DNA of 64,000 bases from Streptomyces sedi (GCF_006335015.1 NZ_VDGT01000013.1:124001-188000), one strand, 5' to 3'; shown: positions 6,692-15,580, counted from the stretch's first letter. Made by a program: numbers and translations. Notes: generated from the letters alone by a model not told the origin.

Positions 6692-7450
6692 ATGAGTTCG
6701 CTGCTACTCCTGACCAACGCGCTCCAGCCGTCCTCCCAGGTACTCCCCGCGCTCGAACTCCTCCTGCACAACGTGCGGGTCGCCCCCGCCGAGGGCCCCG
6801 CGCTGGTGGACGCCCCCAACTCCGACGTGATCCTCGTCGACGGCCGCAGGGACCTCCCGCAGGTGCGTTCCCTCTGCCAGCTGCTCCGCTCCACGGGCCC
6901 CGGCTGCCCGCTGATGCTCATCGTCACCGAGGGCGGCCTCGCCGCCGTCACCGCTGACTGGGGCGTCGACGACGTGCTCCTCGACACGGCGGGCCCCGCC
7001 GAGGTCGAGGCCAGGCTGCGGCTGGCCACCGGCCGCCAGCAGCTGACCGCCGACGACAGCCCCGCGGAGATCCGCAACGGCGACCTCTCCGTCGACGAGG
7101 CGACCTACAGCGCCAAGCTCAAGGGCCGGGTGCTCGACCTCACCTTCAAGGAGTTCGAGCTGCTCAAGTACCTGGCGCAGCACCCGGGTCGGGTCTTCAC
7201 CCGCGCCCAGCTGCTCCAGGAGGTCTGGGGCTACGACTACTTCGGCGGCACCCGCACCGTGGACGTCCACGTGCGGCGGCTGCGCGCCAAGCTCGGCCCC
7301 GAGCACGAGTCGCTGATCGGCACCGTGCGCAACGTCGGCTACCGCTTCGTCGTCCCCGAGAAGGAGAAGGCGGCGGAGAGGGAGCAGGCCCGCGCGGTCA
7401 CCCGCGAGGCCGAGCAGGTCGTGAAGGAAGCCGCCGCGCGTCGCGACTGA
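6692..7450 (+). CDS. glnR: GlnR, orphan OmpR-type nitrogen regulator
   Basis: 252 residues: receiver domain (about 1-115) with the conserved Asp50 (VILVDG) but lacking the usual acidic pair, so not a normal phospho-acceptor; then an OmpR/PhoB winged helix (about 128-220; FKEFELLKYLAQHPGRVFTR, RTVDVHVRRLRAKLG, VGYRF). The Glu/Lys/Arg-rich C-terminal tail is typical of GlnR. It activates glnA, amtB and other nitrogen genes under N limitation. The ATG at 6692 has AGGAAGG upstream. No cognate kinase adjoins it. A GlnR-type box lies in its own promoter region. Confidence 0.95.
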   Translation: MSSLLLLTNALQPSSQVLPALELLLHNVRVAPAEGPALVDAPNSDVILVDGRRDLPQVRSLCQLLRSTGPGCPLMLIVTEGGLAAVTADWGVDDVLLDTAGPAEVEARLRLATGRQQLTADDSPAEIRNGDLSVDEATYSAKLKGRVLDLTFKEFELLKYLAQHPGRVFTRAQLLQEVWGYDYFGGTRTVDVHVRRLRAKLGPEHESLIGTVRNVGYRFVVPEKEKAAEREQARAVTREAEQVVKEAAARRD

Positions 7451-7581
7451 ACCTCCCCGCACGGTGCTCGCGCCGTACCCCGGAGTAACCGACGGGGTGG
7501 CGGCGGAGCGACCGGGGTCGGGTGACGGCGGAACGTGATGATCCGTATCCCAAGGGGCGGTTGCGCGCGTAGACTTCCCCC

Positions 7582-8610
7582 GTGGCCAAGGTGACGCGGG
7601 ACGATGTGGCGCGACTGGCGGGGACCTCCACCGCCGTCGTCAGCTATGTCATCAACAACGGTCCGCGCCCGGTGGCCGCGGGCACCAGGGAGCGGGTCCT
7701 CGCCGCGATCAAGGAGTTGGGGTACCGCCCCGACCGGGTCGCCCAGGCGATGGCCTCCCAACGCACGGACCTGATCGGGCTGATCGTGCCCGACGCGAGA
7801 CAGCCGTTCTTCGCCGAGATGGCACACGCGGTCGAGCAGGCCGCCGCCGAGCGCGGGAAGATGGTCCTGGTGGGGAACTCGGACTACCTGGACGAGCGCG
7901 AGGTGCACTACCTGCGGGCGTTCCTCGGGATGCGGGTCTCCGGGCTGATCCTGATCAGCCAGGGCCCGAGCGAGCACGCCGCCACCGAGATCGACGCCTG
8001 GGACGCCCGCGTGGTGCTGCTGCACCGCAGGCCGGAGGCGATCGACGACGTGGCCGTCGTCCTGGACGACATCGGCGGCGCCGAGCGGCTCGTCCACCAC
8101 CTGCTGGGACACGGCCACCCGTATGTCGCCTGTCTCGGCGGCGTCGACTCGACGCCCGAGCTGGGCGACCCGGTCACGGACCATGTCACGGGCTGGCGGC
8201 GGGCGATGGAGGTCGCCGGGCTCTCCACGGAGGGCCGGCTCTTCAAGGCCCCCTACAACCGCTACGACGCCTACCGCATCGCCCTCGACCTGCTCGCCGG
8301 CCCCGACCGCCCGCCGGCGCTGGTCTGCGCGACGGACGACCAGGCGATCGGCGTGCTGCGCGCGGCGCGTGAGCTGCGGATCGACGTGCCGGGGGAGTTG
8401 GCGGTCGCGGGCTTCGACGACGTGAAGGAGGCGTGGCTCACGGACCCGCCGCTGACCACGGTCGGCTCCGACCGGGTGGCGATGGCGCGGGCCGCGGTGG
8501 ATCTCGCGATAGGTGACCACCAGGGCGGCACGCCGCCGGAGCGGTTGCGCCAGTTTCCGGTGACGCTGCGGTTGCGCGCGTCCTGTGGCTGCCCCGGCAC
8601 GGACGCCTAG
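7582..8610 (+). CDS. LacI-family transcriptional regulator
   Basis: 342 residues. N-terminal HTH (VTRDDVARLAGTSTAVVSYV, residues 4-23, then INNGPRPVA and the hinge), followed by a periplasmic-binding-protein-like effector domain (LIGLIVPDARQPFFAEM to the end). It ends with a short Cys pair (SCGCPG). Ligand unknown; no sugar operon adjoins it, so it may act elsewhere. The GTG at 7582 follows a TAGACT -10 (7570-7575) by 6 nt, so a leaderless mRNA is likely. From memory, a LacI gene next to glnR is a standard Streptomyces arrangement. Confidence 0.9.
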   Translation: MAKVTRDDVARLAGTSTAVVSYVINNGPRPVAAGTRERVLAAIKELGYRPDRVAQAMASQRTDLIGLIVPDARQPFFAEMAHAVEQAAAERGKMVLVGNSDYLDEREVHYLRAFLGMRVSGLILISQGPSEHAATEIDAWDARVVLLHRRPEAIDDVAVVLDDIGGAERLVHHLLGHGHPYVACLGGVDSTPELGDPVTDHVTGWRRAMEVAGLSTEGRLFKAPYNRYDAYRIALDLLAGPDRPPALVCATDDQAIGVLRAARELRIDVPGELAVAGFDDVKEAWLTDPPLTTVGSDRVAMARAAVDLAIGDHQGGTPPERLRQFPVTLRLRASCGCPGTDA

Positions 8611-8687
8611 CGCCGGCGGGGCGCAGCCGACGACGCACGCGGGTGGCTTGGGTGGGTTGTCGTCCTGCGGCTCGGTGTGTGGTTGCT

Positions 8688-8933
8688 CGCGCAGTTCCCC
8701 GCGCCCCTGTTGGGCCGGTGGGCGGCTTGGGGGCGCGGGGAACTGCGCGAATGCTGGGTGGCGGGGGTTGGTCGACTACGGAGCTTCGTGGCTGGGTGGG
8801 TTGTCGGCGTGAGCCCGGTGGTGGGTTGCTCGCGCAGTTCCCCGCGCCCCTTGGTTGTGGTGGGCGTGGTCGGTCAGGTGCGGGTTCACCTTCGGCTGGT
8901 GACGGCCTGCCTGGGGGCGCGGGGAACTGCGCG
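8688..8933. repeat. Double REP-like hairpin array between convergent genes
   Basis: Two complement/direct pairs of the 20-mer: 8688-8707 with 8730-8749 (loop 22) and 8831-8850 with 8914-8933 (loop 63), each a perfect 20-bp stem. Linkers share text (atgctgggtggcggg, gtcgactac, gggttgtcggcgtgagccc) with the array near 57 kb. The whole 8611-8959 gap between the LacI and soxR ends holds only this array. It may end both transcripts. Confidence 0.8.
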
Positions 8934-8959
8934 AATGCTGGGTGGCGGGCCGCACGCGA

Positions 8960-9481
8960 CTATGGTTCGCACCGGCCAGGTGGGTTGTCGGCGCCGGAGG
9001 CGCAATCCGACGGAGTGCCGTCTTCGAGGAGGCGGCGGGGGCCGCTGCCCTCGCGGGCGCAGATGTCGTACGGGTTGGCCAGCATGCAGCTCTCCAGCGA
9101 CAGACAGCCGCACCCGATGCACTCCGTGAGGTCGTCCCGCAGCCGTACCAGCTGGCGGATCCTGGCGTCCAGGTCGGCCCGCCAGGAGGCGGAGACCTCC
9201 GCCCAGTCCGCGGGGGTCGGCGTGCGTTCCTCCGGGAGCCGCGTCAGCGCCTCGCGGATCGCCTGCAACGGCATCCCCACGTTCTGGGAGACCCGGATGA
9301 ACGCGACCCGGCGCAGCATCTCGCGGTGGTAGCGGCGTTGGTTGCCCGAGGTGCGGCGGCTGCTGATCAGCCCCTGCGTCTCGTAGAAGCGCAGCGCGGA
9401 CGTCGCCACCCCGCTGCGTTCGGCGAGCTGGCCGATGGTGAGTTCCCTCGCGATCCGTGGTGGCGCGCTCTCGGTGGCCAT
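8960..9481 (-). CDS. soxR: SoxR redox-sensing MerR-family regulator
   Basis: 173 residues. MerR HTH (ELTIGQLAERSGVATSALRF), dimerisation helix, and the [2Fe-2S] motif C121-x2-C124-x-C126-x5-C132, then the C-terminal tail typical of actinobacterial SoxR. In Streptomyces SoxR responds to redox-active compounds such as actinorhodin and activates a small set of oxidoreductase and export genes rather than soxS. Start 9481 is preferred to the ATG at 9490 because a -10 TAGCAT (9489-9494) overlaps the latter and lies 7 nt before the former, giving a leaderless mRNA. A matching SoxR box occurs at 48 kb. Confidence 0.93.
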   Translation of the reverse strand: MATESAPPRIARELTIGQLAERSGVATSALRFYETQGLISSRRTSGNQRRYHREMLRRVAFIRVSQNVGMPLQAIREALTRLPEERTPTPADWAEVSASWRADLDARIRQLVRLRDDLTECIGCGCLSLESCMLANPYDICAREGSGPRRLLEDGTPSDCASGADNPPGRCEP

Positions 9482-9577
9482 GGAAGCCATGCTAATCCGG
9501 TGCGCGGCCGGCCCCGGCCGCTCCGGGCCGCCATCGGGTAGCGTGGACAACCGTGCGCTGAGGAGGGGGAGTTGCCG

Positions 9578-10420
9578 ATGGGACGCCTGGTCGCCATCAG
9601 TGACCTCCACGTTCGGTACCCGGAGAACCGGGCGATCGTGGAGCGGTTGACGCCCGAGTCCGACGACGACTGGCTGCTGGTCGCCGGCGACATCGGCGAG
9701 GTGATGGCGGACATCGAGTGGACGTTGACGGTGCTCGCCGAGCGCTTCGCCCGGGTGATCTGGACGCCGGGGAACCACGAGCTGTGGACCCCCAAGGAGG
9801 ACCCGGTCCAGCTGACCGGCGAGGCCCGCTACCGGCATCTGGTGGCGCTCTGTCGCCGGCTCGGCGTGCTCACGCCCGAGGACCCCTACCCGGTGTGGGA
9901 GGGGGAGGGCGGGCCGGCCGTGATCGTGCCGCTGTTCCTGCACTACGACTACTCGTTCCGGCCCGCCGGCACCCGCACCAAGGAGCAGGCGATGGCGGTC
10001 GCCGAGGCCGCGGGCGTGATCTGCACCGACGAGTACATGATCACGCCGGACCCGCACCCGAACTCCGAGAGCTGGTGCGCGGCGCGCCTCGCGTACACGG
10101 AGGAGCGGCTGGCGAACGAGCTGCCCGAGGGGCTGCCGACCGTTCTGGTCAACCACTATCCGCTGGTCCGCGAGCCGACACGGGTGCTGCGTTACCCCGA
10201 GTTCGCGCTGTGGTGCGGCACCGAGCGCACCGAGGAGTGGCCGGTCCGCTACCGCGCGGCCTGCGTCGTCTACGGGCATCTGCACATTCCCCGGCTGATC
10301 CGGCACGCGGGCGTTCCGCACCAGGAGGTGTCCCTGGGGTACCCCAGGGAGTGGAAGCCGCGCGCCGCCGAGCCCGGGCGTCTGGTGCCGATCATGCCGG
10401 GAGTGGGGGCCGCACGGTGA
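9578..10420 (+). CDS. Metallophosphoesterase
   Basis: 280 residues with the calcineurin-like signature in order: SDLHV (about 8-12), GDIGE, GNHE (about 66-69), NHYPL and GHLHIPR near the C-terminus, giving the His/Asp/Asn ligands of a two-metal site. Substrate unknown. The strong Shine-Dalgarno GAGGAGGGGG fixes the ATG at 9578. Its stop overlaps the GTG of the PPTase gene (GTGA), and in Streptomyces this phosphoesterase-PPTase pair recurs. That suggests a linked role, for example acting on coenzyme A or carrier-protein phosphopantetheine, but this is only inference. Confidence 0.85.
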   Translation: MGRLVAISDLHVRYPENRAIVERLTPESDDDWLLVAGDIGEVMADIEWTLTVLAERFARVIWTPGNHELWTPKEDPVQLTGEARYRHLVALCRRLGVLTPEDPYPVWEGEGGPAVIVPLFLHYDYSFRPAGTRTKEQAMAVAEAAGVICTDEYMITPDPHPNSESWCAARLAYTEERLANELPEGLPTVLVNHYPLVREPTRVLRYPEFALWCGTERTEEWPVRYRAACVVYGHLHIPRLIRHAGVPHQEVSLGYPREWKPRAAEPGRLVPIMPGVGAAR

Positions 10421-11091
10421 TCGAGGAGTTGTTGCCGCCGCCGCTCGCCGTCGTCGAGTCGTTCGGCGACCCGGAGGAGCCGCCGGCGCTCTTTCCGGAG
10501 GAGGAGCGCGTGATAGCGCGCGCGGTCGACGGCAGGCGCCGGGAGTTCACCACCGTGCGCCACTGCGCGCGGCAGGCGCTGGCCGCGCTCGGCGGCCCGG
10601 CCGTGCCGCTGCTGCCCGGCGAACGGGGCGCGCCCGGCTGGCCCGACGGCTATCTCGGCAGCATGACGCACTGCCGCGGCTACCGGGCGGCGGCCGTCGC
10701 CCGCGTCGGCGAGGTCGTCGGCGTCGGCATCGACGCGGAGCCGAACGAGCCGCTGCGCGACCGCGACGTGCTGCGGCTGATCGCGCTGCCCGAGGAACGC
10801 GAGATGCTGGCCCGGCTGGACGCCTCCCACCCCGGGGTCTCCTGGGAGCGGCTGCTGTTCAGCGCCAAGGAGAGCGTCTACAAGGTGTGGTTCCCGCTGA
10901 CCGGCAAGTGGCTGGACTTCGAGGAGGCCCGGCTGGTCATCGACCCGGAGGCCCGCACCTTCGAGGCCGAGCTGCTGGTGCCGGGCCCGGTGGTGGAGGG
11001 TGCGAAGATCCAGAACTTCTCCGGGCGCTGGACGTCCGGGAGGGGGCTTTTGGTCACCTCGATTTCACTGTTTCCTGGTTTGCCCGAGTGA
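10417..11091 (+). CDS. 4'-phosphopantetheinyl transferase (Sfp/EntD type)
   Basis: 224 residues. Key motifs are GIDAEP (Mg-binding Asp and Glu) and FSAKESVYKVW (the W/F-x-x-KE-A/S motif) in the C-terminal half; the N-terminal half carries RHCARQALAALG, as in EntD-type enzymes. It transfers phosphopantetheine from CoA to carrier domains of fatty-acid, polyketide or nonribosomal synthases. No synthase lies in this window, so it probably serves distant clusters. GTG start overlaps the phosphoesterase stop by 4 nt. Confidence 0.9.
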   Translation: MIEELLPPPLAVVESFGDPEEPPALFPEEERVIARAVDGRRREFTTVRHCARQALAALGGPAVPLLPGERGAPGWPDGYLGSMTHCRGYRAAAVARVGEVVGVGIDAEPNEPLRDRDVLRLIALPEEREMLARLDASHPGVSWERLLFSAKESVYKVWFPLTGKWLDFEEARLVIDPEARTFEAELLVPGPVVEGAKIQNFSGRWTSGRGLLVTSISLFPGLPE

Positions 11092-11140
11092 TGCCGTCGC
11101 TAGCCTGCCGCTGACCGTTTCGGCGAGCGGAGGTGCCGCG

Positions 11141-11572
11141 GTGCGAGCACGAAGACTCGGAGTTCGGTGGTTCGGGGGGGCCGTGACGACGGCGGCGTGC
11201 TGCGCCTGCCTCACGTCCTGCCTGCCGTGGGACAAGGGGGGCGGCGGCCCCACGGACGAGCCGGCCCGCCCGGCCGCCGCCGGCGAGCTGGACGGGGTGT
11301 GGCTCACCGGCGAGGACGAGAACGACTCGATCCTCACGATCAACGACGACCAGGTCTACTTCACCGAGAGCCAGAGCGGCGAGGGCGACACCTGCGAGGG
11401 CACCGTCGTCAACGGCCTGATCCAGCTGGAGAGCTGCGAGCGCAACGGCGGGCGGGTCTTCACGGAACGCAGCGCGCACGCGCTGCTCCAGGGCGACGAC
11501 CTGCGCCTGACCTGGGTCTCCGGCGAGCAGGAGACCTACACCCCGATGCTGGACGTCGCAGGGCGGGAGTGA
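11141..11572 (+). CDS. Small secreted lipoprotein, unknown function
   Basis: 143 residues. Arg-rich N-terminus, hydrophobic stretch and a lipobox-like LTSC with Cys27 as the lipidation site, followed by a Gly/Pro linker. The rest (about 45-143) is a small acidic beta-rich domain with two Cys (EGDTCEG, LESCERN) that could form a disulfide. No family recognised. GTG at 11141 has GGAGG 7 nt upstream; longer in-frame ORFs upstream lack a signal sequence at their start. Confidence 0.72.
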   Translation: MRARRLGVRWFGGAVTTAACCACLTSCLPWDKGGGGPTDEPARPAAAGELDGVWLTGEDENDSILTINDDQVYFTESQSGEGDTCEGTVVNGLIQLESCERNGGRVFTERSAHALLQGDDLRLTWVSGEQETYTPMLDVAGRE

Positions 11573-11578
11573 GACGGC

Positions 11579-11602
11579 GGGCCGCCGCCGGGTCGGCGGC
11601 CC
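11579..11602. terminator. 9-bp hairpin between convergent genes
   Basis: GGGCCGCCG (11579-11587) pairs exactly with 11594-11602 over a 6-nt loop, directly next to the ABC ATPase stop codon. Likely shared terminator. Confidence 0.6.
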
Positions 11603-12256
11603 TCACCCGGCGAACTCGACCACCCGGTCGGCCGCCGGGAGGTGCGCGCGGTCGTGGGTGACCAGCACGGTCGCCGTGCCGCGTTCACGGGTGAGGCGGG
11701 CGATCAACTCGACGACGGCGGCGCCCCGTTCGTGGTCCAGCGCGCTCGTCGGCTCGTCCACGAGCAGCACCGCGGGGTCGTTCGTCAGGGCGCGGGCGAG
11801 GTTGACGCGCTGGCGCTGGCCGCCGGAGAGCCGGTGCGGGCGGCGGCCGGCGAGGTCGGCGAGGCCGACGGCGTCCAGCAGCTCCATGGCCCGGCCGCGT
11901 GCCCCGCGCGCCGCGCGGCCACCGAGCCCGGCCATGACCTGGAGCTGTTCGACGGCGGTGAGCGACGGCAGCAGGTGGGGGTGCTGGAAGGCGATCCCGA
12001 TCCGCCGCCCGCGCAGCTCGGTGAGGGCGCCGCGCCCCATCCCCGTGGTGCGGACGCCGTCGACCGTCACGGTCCCGGTGTCGGGGGTGATCAGCGTGGC
12101 GGCGACCGCGAGCAGGCTGGACTTCCCCGAACCCGAGGGGCCGACGACGGCGGTCAGGCAGCCTCCCGGCACGCTGAGGTCGACCCGGTCCAGCGCGGTC
12201 AGCCGCGTGTCGCCGTCGGGGTAGGTGAGGGTGACGTCGTTCAGTTCGAGGCTCAT
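11603..12256 (-). CDS. ABC transporter ATPase (MacB/LolD type)
   Basis: 217 residues: Walker A GPSGSGKSS, signature LSGGQRQR, Walker B VLLVDEP followed by TSALD, H-loop VLVTHD. Short LolD/FtsE-like architecture, pairing with the FtsX-type permease encoded just upstream (4-nt overlap, ATGA). Such pairs export peptides or drugs, or act as mechanotransmission pumps; substrate unknown. Divergent from a NarL-type two-component system that may control it. Confidence 0.9.
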   Translation of the reverse strand: MSLELNDVTLTYPDGDTRLTALDRVDLSVPGGCLTAVVGPSGSGKSSLLAVAATLITPDTGTVTVDGVRTTGMGRGALTELRGRRIGIAFQHPHLLPSLTAVEQLQVMAGLGGRAARGARGRAMELLDAVGLADLAGRRPHRLSGGQRQRVNLARALTNDPAVLLVDEPTSALDHERGAAVVELIARLTRERGTATVLVTHDRAHLPAADRVVEFAG

Positions 12257-13338
12257 CGGACGCTCCCCAGGGCGGTCAGCGGGTCGACCGCGGTGATGCG
12301 GCGGATCGCCAGCGCCGCCCCCAGCGTGCCGAGCGCGATCAGCACCGCGGCCGGGCCGACGAGGATGGCGGGCGTCAGGACGAACGGCACCGTCGAGCCG
12401 AGGAGCGCCCCCACGGCTGCGGCCAGCGCCGTGCCGAGGAGGGTGCCGCCGGCCAGCAGCACGAGCGCCTGCCCGACGGCGTCCGCGAGCAGCCGGGCGG
12501 TGGAGGCCCCCAGCGCCTTCAGGACGGCGACGTCGCCGGCCCGCTGGACGGTCCAGACGGTGAAGAACGCGCCGACGACCAGCGCGGAGATGGCGAAGAG
12601 GAAGCCGCGCATCAGCCGCAGCGAACCGTTCTCCGCCGCGTAGGAGCCGATCGCGGTGAGCGAGTCGCCGGTGCGGACGGTCGTGGTGCCGGCCCTCCGG
12701 TCGGTGGCCGCGATGTCGGCGCCGGCGGTGGTGGTCAACGCGAGCACGGTGCCGGCCGGCTCCGTGGCCTCGCCGGACGGCGGGGCGACGGCCCGCCAGT
12801 CGTCGAGGCCGGTCCAGACGACGGGCGTGTGGTTGTGGAACGCGTCGCCCCGCACGTCGGCCACCCGCAGCTCCCGGCCGGCCAGCGTGAACGGGTCGCC
12901 GGCGCTGACGCCCAGCTCCTCGGCCGCGGCACGTGAGAGCACCGCCGAACCGCCGCCGAAGGCGTCGCCCGCCGGAACCAGCCGGGACCCCGGCGCGACG
13001 CCGAGCACCGAGACCCCCGCGCCGCGCTCCCCGGCGCTGGCGCGGGTGGTGGCGATCCCCAACGGTTCGGCGCTCTCGACGCCGGGCGCCTCGGACCACA
13101 GCCGCCACTGCCGCTCGGTGACGGCGGAGTCGGCGAACGACAGGTCCTGGCCGGCGTCGGGTGAACGGAACGCGATCCGGTCGGCCGGCAGCCCCGCGAT
13201 CGCCGAGACGTTCCGCTGGGCCAGGCCCTCCGTCAGCCCGGACAGCAGGCCGACGAGCAGGGCGACCAGCAGGATGACGGTTCCCGTGAGGGCGAAGCGG
13301 CCCTTGGCGAACCTGAGGTCCCTCCAGGCGACGAACAC
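12253..13338 (-). CDS. ABC transporter permease (FtsX/MacB type)
   Basis: 361 residues. N-terminal membrane helix (about 15-37), a large extracytoplasmic domain (about 40-225), then three C-terminal helices (about 240-350), the MacB/FtsX topology, with the characteristic FtsX end block (AVDPLTALGSVR). GTG at 13338 is chosen because GAGGAGG precedes it by 6 nt and the protein then begins VVFVAWRDLRFAKGRF, the usual start of this family. Operon with the ATPase downstream. Confidence 0.87.
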   Translation of the reverse strand: MFVAWRDLRFAKGRFALTGTVILLVALLVGLLSGLTEGLAQRNVSAIAGLPADRIAFRSPDAGQDLSFADSAVTERQWRLWSEAPGVESAEPLGIATTRASAGERGAGVSVLGVAPGSRLVPAGDAFGGGSAVLSRAAAEELGVSAGDPFTLAGRELRVADVRGDAFHNHTPVVWTGLDDWRAVAPPSGEATEPAGTVLALTTTAGADIAATDRRAGTTTVRTGDSLTAIGSYAAENGSLRLMRGFLFAISALVVGAFFTVWTVQRAGDVAVLKALGASTARLLADAVGQALVLLAGGTLLGTALAAAVGALLGSTVPFVLTPAILVGPAAVLIALGTLGAALAIRRITAVDPLTALGSVR

Positions 13339-13464
13339 GACCGGCCCTCCTCTCCGTGGTGGTTCTCGTGGCGGTTGGTGTGCCGTTCCACCGTCGCCGC
13401 CGGGCCGCCTTCCGCGCTTCTGGCGGGGGAGGGCACTTCGCGGGCCGAAGGGCGGCGCGCGGGT

Positions 13465-13480
13465 TCCATCGTTCGATGGA
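13465..13480. promoter_or_regulatory. 16-bp palindrome, candidate operator
   Basis: TCCATCG-TT-CGATGGA is a perfect dyad located between the divergent ABC permease (start 13338) and histidine kinase (start 13539). A dimeric regulator, most simply the adjacent NarL-type response regulator, could bind here. Confidence 0.5.
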
Positions 13481-13538
13481 GGCGCGGGGGCGTCGGCCTC
13501 CGTAGCCTCGAAGGCATCGTGAAAGCCTCGAAAGCGCC

Positions 13539-14786
13539 GTGAACCCCTCCCGCACGCCCACGCCCCCGGCCCTCGACTGGTCACTGCACCTGCTGGTCGT
13601 CGGCCTGCTCGCGCTCGCCGCCGCGCGGGCCGTCGCCGACGGCCGGCCGCACGCCGGCGCCACCGTCGCGGTCGCGGCGGCGTGCGCCCTGGCGTACGCG
13701 GCGGGGCCCGCGCTGCTGGCGCCGCGCCGTTCGCCGTCGGCCGCGGGGTGGTGGTTGGCGGGTGTCGGGCTCGGCTGGCTCGCGCTGCTGGCGCTCACGC
13801 CCGACGCCGCGTGGTCGGCGTTCCCGCTGTACTTCCTCCAGCTCCATCTGCTGTCCCGCCGCTTCGGGCTCGCCGCCGTGGCCGGCACCGCGCTGGCCGC
13901 CGTCGTCGGCTTCGCCGCCCACCAGCGGGAGTTCGGCCTGGCCATGGCCGTCGGCCCGGCCCTCGGCGCGGCCGTCGCGGTCGCGGTGGTGTGGGGGTAC
14001 GAGGCCCTTTACCGGGAGAGCGAGGCCCGCCGCCGGCTGATCGAGGAGCTGACCGCGACCCGCGCCGACCTGGCCGCCGCCCAGCACACGGCGGGCGTGC
14101 TCGCCGAGCGGGACCGGCTGGCCCGCGAGATCCACGACACCCTCGCGCAGGGCCTGGCCAGCGTCCAGCTGCTGCTGCGCGCCGCCGAACGCGCCCTGCC
14201 GGACGCGCCCGAGCAGGCGGCCGGCCACATCGACCGGGCGCGGCGGGCCGCCGTCGACAACCTCGCCGAGGCCCGCAGCTTCGTCGCCGCCCTCGCCCCG
14301 CCGGCGTTGGAGGGCACCACGCTGGCCGACGCCCTGGAACGCCTCTGCGCCACCACCGCCGACCGACACCGGCTCGCCGCGCGCTTCCACCGCGCCGGCA
14401 CGCCGGTGCCGCTCGCGACCGGGCACGAGGCGGCGCTGCTGCGGATCGCGCAGTCGGCGCTGGCCAACACCGTTCTGCACGCCGAGGCCGCCGGCGTCGA
14501 GATCACGCTCGGCTATCTCGACGACCGCGTCACGCTCGACATCGTCGACGACGGGCGCGGCTTCGACCCGGCGGGGCTGCCCGCGCCGGACCCCGACAAC
14601 GGCGGCTTCGGGCTGGCCGCGATGCGCGCCCGCGTGCGGGCGCTCGGCGGCACGCTCACCGTGGAGTCCGCACCGGGCCGGGGCACGGCCGTCGCCGCCC
14701 GGGTGCCGCTGGCCGGTTCCCCCGACACCGGCCCCGACACCGGCCCCGCCACCGACCCCGCCACCGGGAACGAGGCCCGCCCGTGA
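13539..14786 (+). CDS. NarL-type sensor histidine kinase
   Basis: 415 residues. Four or five N-terminal membrane helices (about 12-155) without a large external sensor domain, a HisKA_3 dimerisation domain with phospho-acceptor His199 (REIHDTLAQG), and an HATPase_c domain with DGRGF and GFGLAAMRAR (G boxes). The C-terminal Pro/Thr/Asp tail is low complexity (GPDTGPDTGP). GTG start at 13539. The stop overlaps the response regulator start (GTGA). Intramembrane sensing of envelope stress is common for this layout; the signal is unknown. Confidence 0.9.
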   Translation: MNPSRTPTPPALDWSLHLLVVGLLALAAARAVADGRPHAGATVAVAAACALAYAAGPALLAPRRSPSAAGWWLAGVGLGWLALLALTPDAAWSAFPLYFLQLHLLSRRFGLAAVAGTALAAVVGFAAHQREFGLAMAVGPALGAAVAVAVVWGYEALYRESEARRRLIEELTATRADLAAAQHTAGVLAERDRLAREIHDTLAQGLASVQLLLRAAERALPDAPEQAAGHIDRARRAAVDNLAEARSFVAALAPPALEGTTLADALERLCATTADRHRLAARFHRAGTPVPLATGHEAALLRIAQSALANTVLHAEAAGVEITLGYLDDRVTLDIVDDGRGFDPAGLPAPDPDNGGFGLAAMRARVRALGGTLTVESAPGRGTAVAARVPLAGSPDTGPDTGPATDPATGNEARP

Positions 14787-15421
14787 CCGAACACGCGCCC
14801 GTCCGCCTGCTGCTCGCCGACGACCACCCGGTGGTCAGGGCCGGGCTGCGCGCCGTTCTGGAGACCGAGGAGGGCATCGAGGTCGCCGCCGAGGCCGCCA
14901 CGGCCGAGGAGGCGGTGGCCCGCGCCGCGAGGGGGGACATCGACGTGGTCCTGATGGACCTCAGGTTCGGCGCCGGCATGGGCGGCGCGGAGGCCACCGC
15001 GCTGATCACCGCGCGGGAGGGCGCCCCGCGCGTCGTGGTCGTCACCACCTACGACTCGGACGCCGACACGTTGCCGGCCATCGAGGCGGGCGCCACCGGC
15101 TATCTGCTGAAGGACGCCCCGCCGGAGGAGCTGGCCGCCGCCGTCCGCACGGCCGCGGCGGGCCGCACCGCGCTGGCGGCGACGGTCGCCGACCGTCTGC
15201 TGCACCGACTGCGCGCACCGGGAACGGCACTGACCCGGCGCGAGACCGAGGTGCTCGGGCTGGTCGCCGACGGGCTCTCCAACCAGGCGGTCGCGCGGCG
15301 GCTGCATCTCACGGAGGGAACGGTGAAGTCCCACCTCGCCCGCGTCTACGCCAAGCTCGGCGTCGACTCACGCACGGCGGCCGTCGCGACCGCGACCGAC
15401 CTGGGGCTGATCCGCCGCTGA
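14783..15421 (+). CDS. NarL/FixJ-family response regulator
   Basis: 212 residues: receiver domain with the acidic pair DD at 13-14 and phospho-acceptor Asp59 (VVLMDL), Thr in VVVTTYD and Lys in LLKDA; C-terminal LuxR HTH (TRRETEVLGLVADGLSNQAV, then EGTVKSHLARVYAKLGV). GTG start overlaps the kinase stop by 4 nt. Likely target: the divergent ABC transporter via the 13465-13480 palindrome, and itself. Confidence 0.92.
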   Translation: MTEHAPVRLLLADDHPVVRAGLRAVLETEEGIEVAAEAATAEEAVARAARGDIDVVLMDLRFGAGMGGAEATALITAREGAPRVVVVTTYDSDADTLPAIEAGATGYLLKDAPPEELAAAVRTAAAGRTALAATVADRLLHRLRAPGTALTRRETEVLGLVADGLSNQAVARRLHLTEGTVKSHLARVYAKLGVDSRTAAVATATDLGLIRR

Positions 15422-15580
15422 CGCGGCGCTGACGCGCCGCTGAGGCGCGGTGACGTTCCCCGTCGCGTGGCTGGTGCGCCGCTGGCGTGGCGCTGAGGCG
15501 TGGGTGGTACTCCGCGGTCCCCGGCGCGCGCCGTCATGTGAGCTGACCCTCGCGGGCCCAAGCCGCCCACCGGGGTGGAA

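Noticed and set aside
10417..11091. PPTase as a marker of a biosynthetic gene cluster in the window
   Set aside because: No PKS, NRPS, terpene or RiPP core genes lie around it; it appears to be a stand-alone housekeeping-type transferase.
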